This document shows, piece after piece, positions 21,935-32,536 of a DNA stretch of 64,000 bases. Under the pieces are notes generated by a model. The model was given only the letters and a program-made list of their open reading frames with translations. It made no database searches and had not been told where the DNA came from. The translations under genes were made by a program, and so were the position numbers. Source of the stretch: Eublepharis macularius (Eukaryota; Chordata; Lepidosauria; Squamata; Eublepharidae); contig NC_072806.1 of the NCBI RefSeq assembly GCF_028583425.1, positions 39,788,001 to 39,852,000 on the forward strand, given 5' to 3'. Each line of letters starts with the position of its first letter. The first letter of the stretch is position 1.

Positions 21935-22240
21935 TGAAGGGGGCAGGCATTGCAACCTGCTCCACACCTGATTCCACCAACATGAAGGGGGGACGCAGGC
22001 ATTGCCACGGGCTCCACTCCTGATCCTGGGCAGGTGAAGGGGGTGGGTGTTGGCTCCTGCTCCTGGTCCCTGCTGGGAGAAGGGGAGGCAGGCATTGCCA
22101 CCTGCTCTGCTCCTGATCCCGGCCAGGCATTGCTGGCTGCTCCAGGCCTGATCCTGGCTGGGTGAAGGGGGGGCATTGTTGCCTGCTCCGCACCTGATCC
22201 GGGCCAGGTGAAGGGGGGGCATTTATACTGCCTCATCTGG
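21935..22240. repeat. Minisatellite, about 50-bp unit, block 2
   Basis: Six or seven further copies of the unit seen at 20941-21650, including one shortened unit near 22128. Confidence 0.92.
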
Positions 22241-22309
22241 GCTTCCCTCCACAGCAGTGCCCTCTGTAGGCACACCAGGGTAGGAGGTGAGTTGCCAAGA
22301 ATACACTTT

Positions 22310-22830
22310 GCCTTTTATATAGTTGGATGCAATAAAAAAATGGTAGCATAAATTAAAACATCAGTCACATACATAAAACATCACATACATATTTCACAAT
22401 CCACCAGACATTAACAAATCCGTGGTGAAGGGTGGCCAGCTACTGGATGAATACAAAATCTGAGAGGACACCCCCCCCACACACACACTCCCATGGCTGG
22501 AGGTTGGTATGGTGGCCTGCCTGCCTCAGCTCCCATATGCCTGGTAGAACATCTCTGACTTGCAGACCTGGCGGATAGCAAATCCGACTACATCCGAGTT
22601 TCCACAGACAAAAAGCGGGTTACACCAGGTTGGTGCCAGGGCCGAAAAAGCCCAGGCCCTGGTTGTGGCAAAGCAAACCTCCTTAGGGCCAGGGACCACC
22701 CGTAGATGTTTGTCTGCTGAATGGAGCAGCCTCTGAGGAACATATGGTGAGAGGCGGGCTCACAGGTATGCTGGTCGCAGTCTGCTAAGGGTTTAGACCT
22801 TTGATAGAAAATTGGAAAATGCGTCAGAAA
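22310..22830 (-). repeat. L2-type LINE 3' UTR (minus)
   Basis: Carries wording common to reptile L2 3' ends: GCCCAGGCCCTGGTTGTGGC, CCTCCTTAGGGCCAGGGACC, GAGCAGCCTCTGAGGAACAT and GGTATGCTGGTCGCAG. Orientation is inferred as minus. Non-coding. Confidence 0.55.
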
Positions 22831-24109
22831 TTTCTGCTGAAGGCTTAGAAACCAGAAAGAGTCTGGAGGGACATCCCCTTCAGGGACCAGAACCTTTTAC
22901 CAGTGTGAATGCTCAGTTCTGGAAGATATGAAGGCGTGATAGAGCAGAAGTCACCCCAAGCATATCCAAAAAGTGCTGCTTTCACGTTACTGAGTAACCA
23001 TAACCGACCCTTACACTTCAAGGGCGGGGAATTCCAAGTCAGATATGAGCCTTTCTGCCACAGCATCTCTCTTTTCAGACATTAAATGTTCGTTCTAATA
23101 AACATTTTGTCTCCACTTAGTGCCCTTCTTGGAGCACTCTGCACCTTACAGTCTGCACTTTAAAATTTGGATTAAAAAAGAATGACGTTTATCATTTTAT
23201 CAATCTGCTGTTCAAGGTCCCTTCTCAAGGGATTCCATATGTCACCTTACTGTTAAGTCTAAGCTAATTATGTGTGTGTGGTATTAGGGTGAGGACAGAT
23301 GTATGTTGCTTGGACAGGGCCCCCCCCTGTGGTGCGGGACTCGCCCTCTTTTGGACAGACGTGTGCATTTCCAAACTGAAGTGGCTCAGGAGCAGAGAAG
23401 TCAGTTCCGCAGGCTACGGATGGGTTGCTTGCATGATGGTCACCAAGCCCTCCCATCCGCTCGTGCAGGCTGCTGACTGGCTAGCTTGTTCAACAGTCAC
23501 AACCCTCCTCCCATTTTCCCATCTGGCTGCCCAGAGCGCTGATTTATTGAGCCTTGTCGCAGCCATGAAGCCACTCTCCTCTTTCATTCAGAGCAACGGT
23601 TTAAGGTTTGTTTGTTTAAATGCGGTGGCTTTTCTAAAAGTTGCCAAAGAAATGGTGTCAATAAATCAACTTGCAAATGCCTAGGGGGGAAATGGTTCAG
23701 AAAAGCCCACGGCTTGCCAAATGTATGATGCTCCGCAATGAAGTCATAGATGGGTCCTTGTGTCAGAAGCAAAATTTGCTCTATGGCAGGAAAACTGCAC
23801 CAGATCTGGGCAGAAAGTCTGCTCAGCCACCCGTCCGTTTGGGCTTCATCCATTTTTTACTTTAAAACAAAAACAAAAACAAGTGTTATTCAAGTATTTT
23901 ATAAAATGCTATTGTTCTTGCACTAATTTTCTTTTTTGTCTATTACTATTTATATCATCTTGGGTGAAGACTGAAGACACATCTTGAAACATGCTGGGTG
24001 GTTCAGACTATATCCATAAACTCTCTTTTGGTATCTGTTGGAAGTTTCCACCCTGCTTTTCTGAACTCCTTGCCCTACTTTGTCAGGCTTGGCTAGAGGA
24101 CTCTCTCAG
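22831..24109. other. No gene or recognisable repeat
   Basis: Frames such as 23274-23684 are open but show no conserved domain, signal peptide or repeat. Nothing else is supportable. Confidence 0.45.
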
Positions 24110-24315
24110 GGCCAAGCTACAAGTGACGAATGACACTTGAACGGCAAGTGAACAGACTGACATGTATTCCTCCCTGTTCACTTGTGCTCCACTTGCACTT
24201 CATTTGATCACTATGTGATCAAGTGGGGCACAAGTGGAGTGCAAGTGAACAGGGAGGAATACATGTCAGTCTGTTCACTTGCCATTCAAGTGTCATTCAT
24301 CACTTGTAGCTTGGC
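24110..24315. mobile_element. Palindromic MITE, GCCAAGCTACAAGTGACG family, copy 2
   Basis: A near-perfect 205-bp palindrome centred on TTGATCACTATGTGATCAA (about 24205-24223), with outer ends GGCCAAGCTACAAGTGACG and CACTTGTAGCTTGGC. Both flanks read TCTCAG (24104-24109 and 24316-24321), a candidate 6-bp target duplication. Same ends as 2595-2792. Confidence 0.82.
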
Positions 24316-24657
24316 TCTCAGACTCTCCACTTCATCAGACATAGCTACATGAGTTAAAGGTCTTTATTATGCAATTCCACGCCCCACCCCCCAGTAGCAC
24401 ACTGTACAAAGTAATTGCCTGGAATGCCAGAGCGAAGCCTTCCCAGTACAGAAATACCCCTCATTCCCCTCCCCCTATTTCAAATGGAAGTCAGTTAGAG
24501 TTGGTGCACAGCTCCTAAGCGGAAAAAGCCAGGGAGAGATGCAGAGCTGGGACCTCAAGGTCAGCCAGTGGGTTCTCAGGCAACTGGTTCTCAGACATCA
24601 CAGTACTCCCACCTGTACTGATAAGACAGCTCAGCAAAGCAGTAACGAGACAGCAGC

Positions 24658-24925
24658 AAATAATAATAATATAATAACATTCAATTTATATTCCACCCTT
24701 CAGGACAACTTAACGCCCACTCAGAGAAGTTTACAAAGTATGTCATTATTATCCCCACAACAAAACACCCTGTGAGGTGGGTGGGGCTGAGAGAGCTCCA
24801 GAGAGCCATGACTAGCCCGAGGTCACCCAGCTGGCTTCAAGTGGAGGAGTGAGGAATCAAACCCGGCTCTCCAGATTAGAGTCCCGCGCTCTTAACCGCT
24901 ACACCAAACTGGCTCTCCAAAGAAA
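24658..24925 (-). repeat. tRNA-derived SINE, copy 5 (minus)
   Basis: Minus strand: GAGCCAGTTTGGTGTAGCGG start with TTAAGAGCGCGGGACTCTAA, GGGTTTGATTCCTCACTCC (B-box), CCAGCTGGGTGACCTCGGGC and a tail GGTGGAATATAAATTGAATG before TATTATT repeats. Same subfamily as 47565-47812. Confidence 0.85.
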
Positions 24926-27182
24926 CAACAGAGAAACAGCAAGCAGCTATTCTATTCTTTTCTAATAGTAAGAAATCTCCATGTAAGAAACCTCCATGTA
25001 TGGCAGGCAGGCTGGCTTGCTAGCCCTGCCTGACATACTTAGCCTGTTACTATCTTGTTGTGTGGATAGATCCAAGACACACATGTTTTGTTCTGGAATG
25101 GAGCCCTACATGCTTGGAAAAATTTCATCTGCTAGTTTCTACATGTCAGCTATTAAAGATGCAGAAGCAGGGTCAGGAAAATAAAAGTGGCAATCTCGAG
25201 AGAAGGCTGACTCCTAGGTAAGCTGGAACAGGCTTTTAGGGCATCCTTTATCAAATGTTTCTGCAGAGAATCCACTGATGCAGCAAAATGTTAAACAGTA
25301 TTTTTGTAACATGGAAAATACTGCAGGATATGGCTAAGATAAAGAACCTTTATTGGATTATTCAGTAAGGGTGCAATTTGTTAACATGGGAATGAGGTTT
25401 CTTTTCTTAATCTGTTTAATTAAACCAAACAATTAACATTCGGGATACGACCTTGCGCAAAAGATTTCTCTCAGTGTGAAGATAGCAACAGAAATGGCAG
25501 GAAACTGTGCCTCAAAAATTGATTTTTCGATATGGCAGAAGGATGGAGATCGATGGAAAATTAATAAACAGAATCAAGGTGGCATCATTCAACTGGGATC
25601 CTTCAGTCCTAAATTTAAATCCCAGCTTCTGGAATCAAATCCGGTCATCTTTCATTGTTAATTTTCCGATGCTGCTTCCATTTCTGCTGTGCTCTGTAGA
25701 CCCTTTTCCTTGCTACCAGGATGGTTTCCTGATGGTCATGGCTTGCATCGTGACATGAAAAGGTATGAAAGGCCTTGCCCTGGTCCCAAGTCACCTGCTG
25801 AATCTACACTTTTGTAGAACTCTTCCTGCCACTTGTACCATGGGCTGGATTAACTAGAAGGCTAAGTAGTCTACAAATTGTGGCATCCTGTGTGCTTTAA
25901 ATTATTTGGATTTTTCCAGCGCAATGGGGGGGGTGTCTATCTTGATCCCTGCACTGAGTTTCTTCAAGTTGACTAAAAGCATCATGACCATTCCCTCACC
26001 ATAAGACTGGAAGGCGCTGGCCACGGTCCCATGTAAAAAATAACTGGCTGGCCAGCATGAGAAACAGAATAACCTTTGTCAAGTTGAAGCCTTGTCCTAA
26101 TCCTGCTACCTTGTTTTCTTTCACTCACCCCCCCCATCTGTAAACCCCTCCCCAATACAGTGATAACATCAATGACTGTAGAACAGGTAAAGAAGGGTGT
26201 CCACTCTTTCCCTTTGTTATGCTTTCAGTTTCTTCTCTGCAGTTCATTTGGAGCTCTGTGTTGTTGGTTAACCCTTTATTGGTTTAATATGTGGCCTTTA
26301 ATGTGATACATCTGCACCTTTATTGGTTGTCTTCATTTAATTCTAAAAGCTGATGGACACATATGTATTTTGAAGGAGTGGATGAATCTACTGTTTGATT
26401 TCATCCTTCTTTTGAAAGCCAAAATGCCACATGTGAAACTTGTCTGTTGTTCCCCAATTGGCTTGCTTCCTTTCTCTTTCTCTCTTCCAGAGATGGAGCT
26501 GCCAAGTTATTCCTTAACAGCTCATTGGCACTGAGATCCTTTTGATACATTTCACTAGCTCAGCTCTTTTTTTCCTACTAGGAGAGTGCTTTCTATTTTC
26601 CCTGGCTGATGACGCATCCCTTTGGGAAGAGCCCACATTACGTTCTTTCATTTTCAGCTGGGAAAGGGGCCATCGTTGTTCTTTCTGAGTCTCACATTCA
26701 CCTGCTTTGTTGCCCTGGCTGACCTTGCCAGTGGAATTGCGGCTGCATCTGGAATGGAATTCCTGCTACTACTGGCCAGGGTAGTATCACCAATGGATGC
26801 AGATCCACACAATTTCTTAAAGAAAGACTACCCAGAGATAACAGGACCTAGGAGTCTAATTAGACTTGATGGTAGCATACCCCATGTGCTAGAACGTTGG
26901 CTGTGCCAAACGGGCGTAATGCAGAGGGCATGGCCAATTAGAAGTGGCACGCAGAAAGAAGGATTCTGAATCCTCCCTCTGCTGGCACTATCCTCCTAAA
27001 CTGCTTCCCCTTATGACTTTCCTCCCAACTGGACTTTCTATGGGGAGGTAATAAGGTAGGTTTCAAGGGGGTAAATTGCAGGTAAGTTGAGTTAAGTACT
27101 CTCCTGCTCATTCCTTCCATCCCTGTTTAGTTGTCATTTCACCTCTATAAAATGCTTCCTGTGCTGAAATCAGGAGCCAAGC
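24926..27182. other. No gene or recognisable repeat
   Basis: Frames at 25476-25758 and 26622-26969 are short and lack any recognisable motif. No splice-flanked exon could be argued from sequence alone. Confidence 0.45.
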
Positions 27183-27305
27183 GTGGCTAATCTATTCATG
27201 GCCCGTTTGGAAAAGGATTTTTTTCAGAACACTGTACAGAATCCCTTTTTTTCTGTTATTTTGATTTACAGGAGATTTATTGATGATTTATTTTTGAATG
27301 TGAGA
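27183..27305 (+). pseudogene. PLE reverse-transcriptase fragment
   Basis: Encodes ANLFMARLEKDFF and then ILIYRRFIDDLFL. The YRRFIDDLFL segment matches the catalytic motif of Penelope-type RTs (R-Y/F-I-D-D). Coding similarity stops where a perfect inverted repeat begins. Confidence 0.68.
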
Positions 27306-27331
27306 TCTTTAAATGTGAGATCGAGCCGCCG
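27306..27331. repeat. 26-bp perfect inverted repeat, left arm
   Basis: Reverse complement of 27623-27648. It contains AAATGTGAGATCGAGCCGCC. The arms flank 291 bp. Confidence 0.92.
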
Positions 27332-27622
27332 CAGTAGGAACAGGGGAAGGAGTAATTTTTTACAAGGAGGCACAGGGACAAAAGTGGAACGTGGGAGTAA
27401 ATTTGGAGGAACTAACTGTGTTTATGGAGTCGCTCCAAAAAAATCTCTAAGCTTCAGTAATCTTATCAACTTAAACATATCTACACGGGTCTGGAAGGTA
27501 TTATATGAAGGAGTAGGCACAAAGCCCAACCCCAAGTTCAGAACCCGTGACTCCAAAGGGGAAATACTCCTTGAAGACAAGTTTACTACTAAGTCTTCCT
27601 CCCTCGGCTCCTGGTGCCTCCT
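27332..27622 (+). other. Segment enclosed by 26-bp inverted repeats, open frame
   Basis: The frame that starts in the PLE fragment stays open through here to 27692 and contains a basic stretch (SRRSRNRGRS). No domain recognised. It could be the loop of a snap-back insertion. Confidence 0.4.
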
Positions 27623-27648
27623 CGGCGGCTCGATCTCACATTTAAAGA
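27623..27648. repeat. 26-bp perfect inverted repeat, right arm
   Basis: Partner of 27306-27331. Weaker symmetry continues a further 20-25 bp inward. Confidence 0.92.
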
Positions 27649-27911
27649 GGCACCTTCCTCAACTGAGGTATTGGTGTCCTCACCATCAGTAGTTTCCAAT
27701 TCCGAATTAATTTCCAATGGGTTAGACCATGTTACCCTCTTGCGTCCCGTATTCACATCTGACCACCAAGAAAAGACATGGCCATTTGTGTAATCCTTTG
27801 TATCCCTATGAAACTTTTTTCACCTCCTTCATTTTCCGCTATTCTTGAGATGGAATAGTCTTGTTGATTTTTAGTATACTATATTGTTAATAAAATACAT
27901 ATTATTTCCAT

Positions 27912-27981
27912 GGGTGTAACTGCCAGGAAGAAGGGGATACCAGAAACGGGATTCCTCACTAGCAAACCCGTTGTGGTTACT
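27912..27981 (+). ncRNA. Degenerate hammerhead-like motif in PLE tail
   Basis: Possible helix I GTAAC (about 27916) with GTTAC (about 27976), CTGCCAGGA resembling CUGANGA with two extra bases, GAAAC, and helix III ACGGG...CCCGT followed by T. It lies about 600 bp downstream of a same-strand PLE RT fragment. The core is imperfect, so activity is not expected. Confidence 0.35.
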
Positions 27982-28089
27982 ACTCATTGGAAAATTCAAT
28001 TCTTGCAAGCTTGTAGATGCAAAAAAATCTTTTGGTCTGTCACTTATTAATTGGTTGCTGTTCAAAGCTATTGCAAGCGTGTAGCTGCT

Positions 28090-28104
28090 TTGGAAATATA
28101 TCTT
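28090..28104. repeat. Target-site duplication of L1-A, left copy
   Basis: The 15-bp TTGGAAATATATCTT is identical to 34226-34240. Its last two T's merge with the poly-T. Confidence 0.9.
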
Positions 28105-28774
28105 TTTTTTTTTTGAAAAATTTTTTATTGGGTTAGAGCATTATTATTTTTACATTACATTCAATTTTCCCCTAATTTTTCGTTTCTAACCCCCTCCCTT
28201 TCCCCCCCTTTTGTTGACTTCCAACAGCTTTCCCACCCTCTGTCCCTTTTCCCTTACTTCTATAAAATTCATCTGTCTAAAACAAATATACATTCTCCAT
28301 TATATTAAGCAGTACATCTTTAACTCCTTTACTTATTATACACCCAAACCGTACGTCTTTAGATAACCAATTTATCCCATTTTCCAGTTTTGAATATTTC
28401 TATATATCATAAACCTATACATCGTAAACCATAAAAATTTCCCACATTTAAATCAAACAATTTGATTTATTCTCTATATATTACTCATTTCATCTTTTTA
28501 TGGTAATTCTATCTAACTTATCACATAATCAATCAATTTAACTCTTCTATGCATTCAGTTTGGTGCATATAAATCTTATCAAAGAAAGAAAATATTGTTA
28601 GTTACTCAATCCTCATGTTTAAACCTTATCATTAATTATTCTCTATCAATATTCTATCACTTAATCTTTACATATCTATATATATCTCGATCAATTAATC
28701 TAACTGCTTATAAATTCACATTTCTCTTCCTCCCCCGGTAAAGTCACCCCTCTCTTTTATACTTTTATTATACT
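28105..28774 (-). other. L1-A 3' UTR and poly-A
   Basis: AT-rich with pyrimidine runs on the plus strand (AACCCCCTCCCTTTCCCCCC, i.e. a G-rich tract on the sense strand near 28190-28210). G-rich polypurine tracts are usual in L1 3' UTRs. The same tract is present at 55330-55350. Confidence 0.82.
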
Positions 28775-31700
28775 TCAGTAGTTCTCAAACTGCCACAGTT
28801 TTCCTCCCACCTCCCATTTCTTCTCCAGATATTGTTTCAGCTTCTCCCAGTCTGTGTTAAACTGCCCTGAGTCCAGATCTCTCAGTTTTCTTGTCATCTT
28901 GTCCATTTCAGCCATGTACAGCAATTTGTAGATCCAATCTTCAATAGTTGGCACTTCTTGTACTTTCCATTTCTGCGCATACAAAAGTCTAGCTGCTGCA
29001 GTCATATAAAATATCATCGTCCTATGATGGGCTGGAATTCCCTCCATTCCCAAGTTTAGCAGCAGGAGTTCTGGGTTCTTATTTATTTGAAACTGTAAAA
29101 TTTCACTCATTTCTCTTATTATTTCCCCCCAGAACTGCCTAGCTACCTCACATGACCACCACATATGATAGAGGGAGCCCTCATGTTTCTTACATTTCCA
29201 GCATTTGTTAGATGTATTCAAATTCCCTAGCGCAATCTTCTTTGGTGTCATGTACCAACGATAGATCATTTTGAAAATGTTCTCTTTAATATTAATACAT
29301 GTCGTTGTCTTCATTGTAGTTTTCCACAAGTATTCCCATGCCTCCATTGTTATTTCTTTATTAAAGTTTATAGCCCATTTCACCATCTGTGTTTTAACTA
29401 TCTCATCCTCAGTATACCATTTCAACAGTACTTGATATACCTTGGATATTCTTTTCTTGTCTTCTTTAAGAAGGGTCTGCTCTAGTTCCGAGTTCTCTGT
29501 TCGTATGCCCCCTTTTGCAAAGTCCGAGTTGTATAAGTCTCTAATCTGTCTATACTGAAACCAATCATAGTTAGGTGATAGTTCCTCTTGCGTCTTTATT
29601 CTAAGTTTAGATACTTCAATCTTAGTTATTTCTTTGTACGTTAAACATTGTTGTTCATTATCCACAGCTCTCGGATCTATCACCTCATATGGAACCACCC
29701 ACAAGGGGGTTCCTTCTTGTAGGTAAGTTCTGTACTTCTTCCAGATTGTATATAGACTTCTCCTTACAAAATGATGCAGGAACATCGAGTTGACCTTTAC
29801 TTTGTCATGCCATAGGTATGCGTGCCATCCAAAAATTTTTTTATATCCCTCTAGGGCTAATAGTTTCTTATTCTTTAATGTCATCCAGTCTTTTAACCAA
29901 ACTAGGCAGATTGCATCATGGTAAAGTCTCAGATTGGGCAGTTGCATTCCGCCTCTCTCCTTTGCATCTTGTAGAACTTTTACTTTCACTCGAGGCTTCT
30001 TGCCTGCCCAAACAAAATCTGATATTTTCCTCTGCCATTTTTCAAATTGTTTAGAGTCTCTGATGATTGGTATTGTCTGTAACAAAAACATTACTCTTGG
30101 TAACACGTTCATCTTAACTGCTGCAATCCTGCCCAACCATGACAAATTCAGTCTATTCCACTTGATCAAGTCTCTCTCTATCTGAGTCCATAATTTTTCA
30201 TAATTATTCTTGAACAAATCTATATTTTTTGCAGTCAGCTCAACTCCCAAATATTTCACTTTACTAGTTACTTCACAGTCCGTTGTTTCCATTAACAATT
30301 GTTGTTTCTGCTTAGTCATGTTTTTACATAGTATCTTTGACTTCTTTTTGTTAATGAAGAAACCTGCCAAATCACCAAACTCCTTGATCTTATCTATCAC
30401 TTTTGGCATGTTCTCCAATGGATCTTCTACAATTAACATTATGTCATCTGCAAATGCTCTAACCTTGTATGAATAGTCCTTTATTTTTATTCCTCGTATT
30501 TCCTCATCTTGTCGTATTTGTATCATCAGAATCTCCAATACTAAAATGAACAACAATGGAGATAACGGGCAACCTTGTCTTGTTCCTTTACTAATCGTCA
30601 ATTTCTTGGTCAATTCATCATTCACTACAATTGCTGCAGTCTGGTCTCTATAAATTTCTTTAATTGCTCTGATGAATCTTTCTCCCAATTGTAGCTTTTC
30701 CATAGTGGCAAACAAAAAGTCCCAGTTTAAATTGTCAAACGCTTTTTCAGCGTCTACAAAGAAGAAACCAACCTCTTTATCACAACGCTTGTCATAGTAT
30801 TCAATAGCATTGATCACTGTCCTTAAATTGTCTCTTATTTGTCTGTCCGGCAAAAAGCCTGCTTGTTCTTCCTCTATGACTTCCGAGAGCCACCCCTTCA
30901 GTCTCTCCGCCAATATCTTCGCAAAAATTTTGTAATCATTGTTAAGTAATGATATAGGCCTGTAATTTTTCACGTTAGTCAGATCTTGGCCCTCTTTTGG
31001 GATCAATGATATATTCGCTTCGCTCCAAGTGTCTGGAATTCTTTGATCCCTGAAAACTCCGTTCATCACCTCTTTTAGGAATGGTGCCAGTTCGTTGGCC
31101 ATTGTCTTATAAAATTTAGCCGTAAGTCCATCTGGCCCTGGCGCCTTTCCTAGATTTGCGGATTGTATTGCCTTACTTATTTCTTCATCAGTTACTTCAC
31201 TGTTCAACTTGTTTCTCCAAGCTTCCGAAATCTCTGGAAGTTTAGTTTTCTCCAAATATGATGCTATTGATTCTTTGGTTACTTCTTTTTTATTATACAG
31301 CTTCGCATAGAATTTATAGAAGGCTCTACTAATGGTAGTCTGCTCCAGGTACGTTTTATTTTCTTCACAGATTTTATTTATTATTTTCTTTTCCCTTTTC
31401 TTCTTCAATTGCCATGCCAAATATTTCCCAGGTTTATTAGCACCCTCAAAAGCTTTTTGATTCAGTCTTTTAAGGTTCCACTCCAATTCTTTATTACTCA
31501 TTGCTGTTAACTGTTCTTGAAGAATTTTGATTTCCTGATGTATTTTCTTTTTCCCTGGTCTCTTTTTTAACTGTGCTTCTTTGGCCTTTATTTTCTCCTC
31601 AATCTCTTGTCTCTTCTCCTCTTTCTTTTTCCTTGCTCTGCCATTTAAGTCCATTAGTATGCCCCTTACAACCGCCTTGTACGCGTCCCAAACTTTACTG

Positions 31701-32536
31701 GTTGGTACTTCTTTATTCACGTTGTATTGTATAAAAAACTTAGTCTCTCTTCTCAATGTTTCCATATTCTCACTTTCCTGTAACAAGTCCTCATTTATTC
31801 TCCAGGCTTTCCTTTTTCTCCTTTTTCCAAATTTCCACATAATTGGGTTGTGATCTGAGCCTACCATCGGCATTATTTCTACCTCCTTAGTCCATAACGC
31901 TAAGTCCTTTGAGGCCCAGATCATATCAATTCTTGATAATGTAAGATGCCTTGCAGAATAAAAAGTAAACTGTCTGGTTTTAGGATATTCTCTCCTCCAT
32001 ACGTCTTCGAGAGTCTCTTGTTGAATCAACTCAAAAAAAAGCTTTGGCAATAGTCCTCTTTTCTTTTGTGCTTTTGTAGTCTTTTTGTCTAGTTCCAAAT
32101 CTGTCACTCCATTGAAATCTCCAGCAAGAATTATCTGGTCATATACAAGATCGTCTAGGTGCTTCCTTAAGTCCTTAAAGAAGCTTTCCTTTGCACCGTT
32201 AGGTGCATAAAGTCCGACTACCAACACTCTCTTTAAATTCCAATTACATTCCACTACTACAAATCTAGCTTCCACATCTCTCATAACAAGTTTTGGCTGC
32301 AGCTCCTCTTTTATATACAACACCACTCCTCTTTTTTTCTTGTTGGAAGCCGCTACAAATTCTTTGCCCAATTTTCCAGATTTTAAATATTTTACATCCT
32401 GTTTTCTAATATGGGTCTCCTGCAGACAAACAATATCACATTTTTGTTTTAATAGCCAATGAAAAATATTTTTTCTCTTATTCGGTGAGTTTAGTCCATT
32501 TACATTCCAAGATAATACTTTACACTCCATATTCAT
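28775..32536 (-). CDS. L1-A ORF2p: endonuclease and reverse transcriptase, intact
   Basis: 1,253 aa. The APE-type endonuclease is at residues 1-235: N11/N13 in SWNVNG, E40 in CLQETH, Y110 in LYAPN, D140/N142 in AGDFN, D228/H229 in SDHNP. A lysine-rich linker spans 300-385. The RT is at about 455-760: GPDGLTAKFY, YRPISLLNNDYK, D595 in VDAEKAFD, GTRQGCPLSPLLF and FADD 695-698. A C-terminal CCHC knuckle starts near residue 1112 (CWKCKKHEGSLYHMWWSC). The protein nicks genomic DNA and copies its own RNA by target-primed reverse transcription. The start ATG overlaps the ORF1 stop (ATGA), so translation probably depends on termination-reinitiation. The length and motif order are normal for vertebrate L1. 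Confidence 0.96.
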   Translation of the reverse strand: MNMECKVLSWNVNGLNSPNKRKNIFHWLLKQKCDIVCLQETHIRKQDVKYLKSGKLGKEFVAASNKKKRGVVLYIKEELQPKLVMRDVEARFVVVECNWNLKRVLVVGLYAPNGAKESFFKDLRKHLDDLVYDQIILAGDFNGVTDLELDKKTTKAQKKRGLLPKLFFELIQQETLEDVWRREYPKTRQFTFYSARHLTLSRIDMIWASKDLALWTKEVEIMPMVGSDHNPIMWKFGKRRKRKAWRINEDLLQESENMETLRRETKFFIQYNVNKEVPTSKVWDAYKAVVRGILMDLNGRARKKKEEKRQEIEEKIKAKEAQLKKRPGKKKIHQEIKILQEQLTAMSNKELEWNLKRLNQKAFEGANKPGKYLAWQLKKKREKKIINKICEENKTYLEQTTISRAFYKFYAKLYNKKEVTKESIASYLEKTKLPEISEAWRNKLNSEVTDEEISKAIQSANLGKAPGPDGLTAKFYKTMANELAPFLKEVMNGVFRDQRIPDTWSEANISLIPKEGQDLTNVKNYRPISLLNNDYKIFAKILAERLKGWLSEVIEEEQAGFLPDRQIRDNLRTVINAIEYYDKRCDKEVGFFFVDAEKAFDNLNWDFLFATMEKLQLGERFIRAIKEIYRDQTAAIVVNDELTKKLTISKGTRQGCPLSPLLFILVLEILMIQIRQDEEIRGIKIKDYSYKVRAFADDIMLIVEDPLENMPKVIDKIKEFGDLAGFFINKKKSKILCKNMTKQKQQLLMETTDCEVTSKVKYLGVELTAKNIDLFKNNYEKLWTQIERDLIKWNRLNLSWLGRIAAVKMNVLPRVMFLLQTIPIIRDSKQFEKWQRKISDFVWAGKKPRVKVKVLQDAKERGGMQLPNLRLYHDAICLVWLKDWMTLKNKKLLALEGYKKIFGWHAYLWHDKVKVNSMFLHHFVRRSLYTIWKKYRTYLQEGTPLWVVPYEVIDPRAVDNEQQCLTYKEITKIEVSKLRIKTQEELSPNYDWFQYRQIRDLYNSDFAKGGIRTENSELEQTLLKEDKKRISKVYQVLLKWYTEDEIVKTQMVKWAINFNKEITMEAWEYLWKTTMKTTTCINIKENIFKMIYRWYMTPKKIALGNLNTSNKCWKCKKHEGSLYHMWWSCEVARQFWGEIIREMSEILQFQINKNPELLLLNLGMEGIPAHHRTMIFYMTAAARLLYAQKWKVQEVPTIEDWIYKLLYMAEMDKMTRKLRDLDSGQFNTDWEKLKQYLEKKWEVGGKLWQFENY

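Noticed and set aside
20941..22240. Regular spacing resembling a CRISPR array
   Set aside because: Units are contiguous and similar along their whole length, with no conserved repeat plus unique spacer pattern, and the genome is eukaryotic.
21120..22275. Long minus-strand reading frames of up to 196 codons
   Set aside because: They are by-products of the 48-51-bp minisatellite unit. The repeated Ala/Cys/Pro-rich peptide appears in several frames at once.
23274..23684. 136-codon plus-strand frame as a possible host exon
   Set aside because: No domain, no credible splice context, mixed composition. It could be real, but nothing supports it.
26622..26969. 115-codon frame with a hydrophobic segment that might be a membrane protein
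   Set aside because: Single short frame without homology cues or Kozak/splice support; hydrophobic stretch probably chance.
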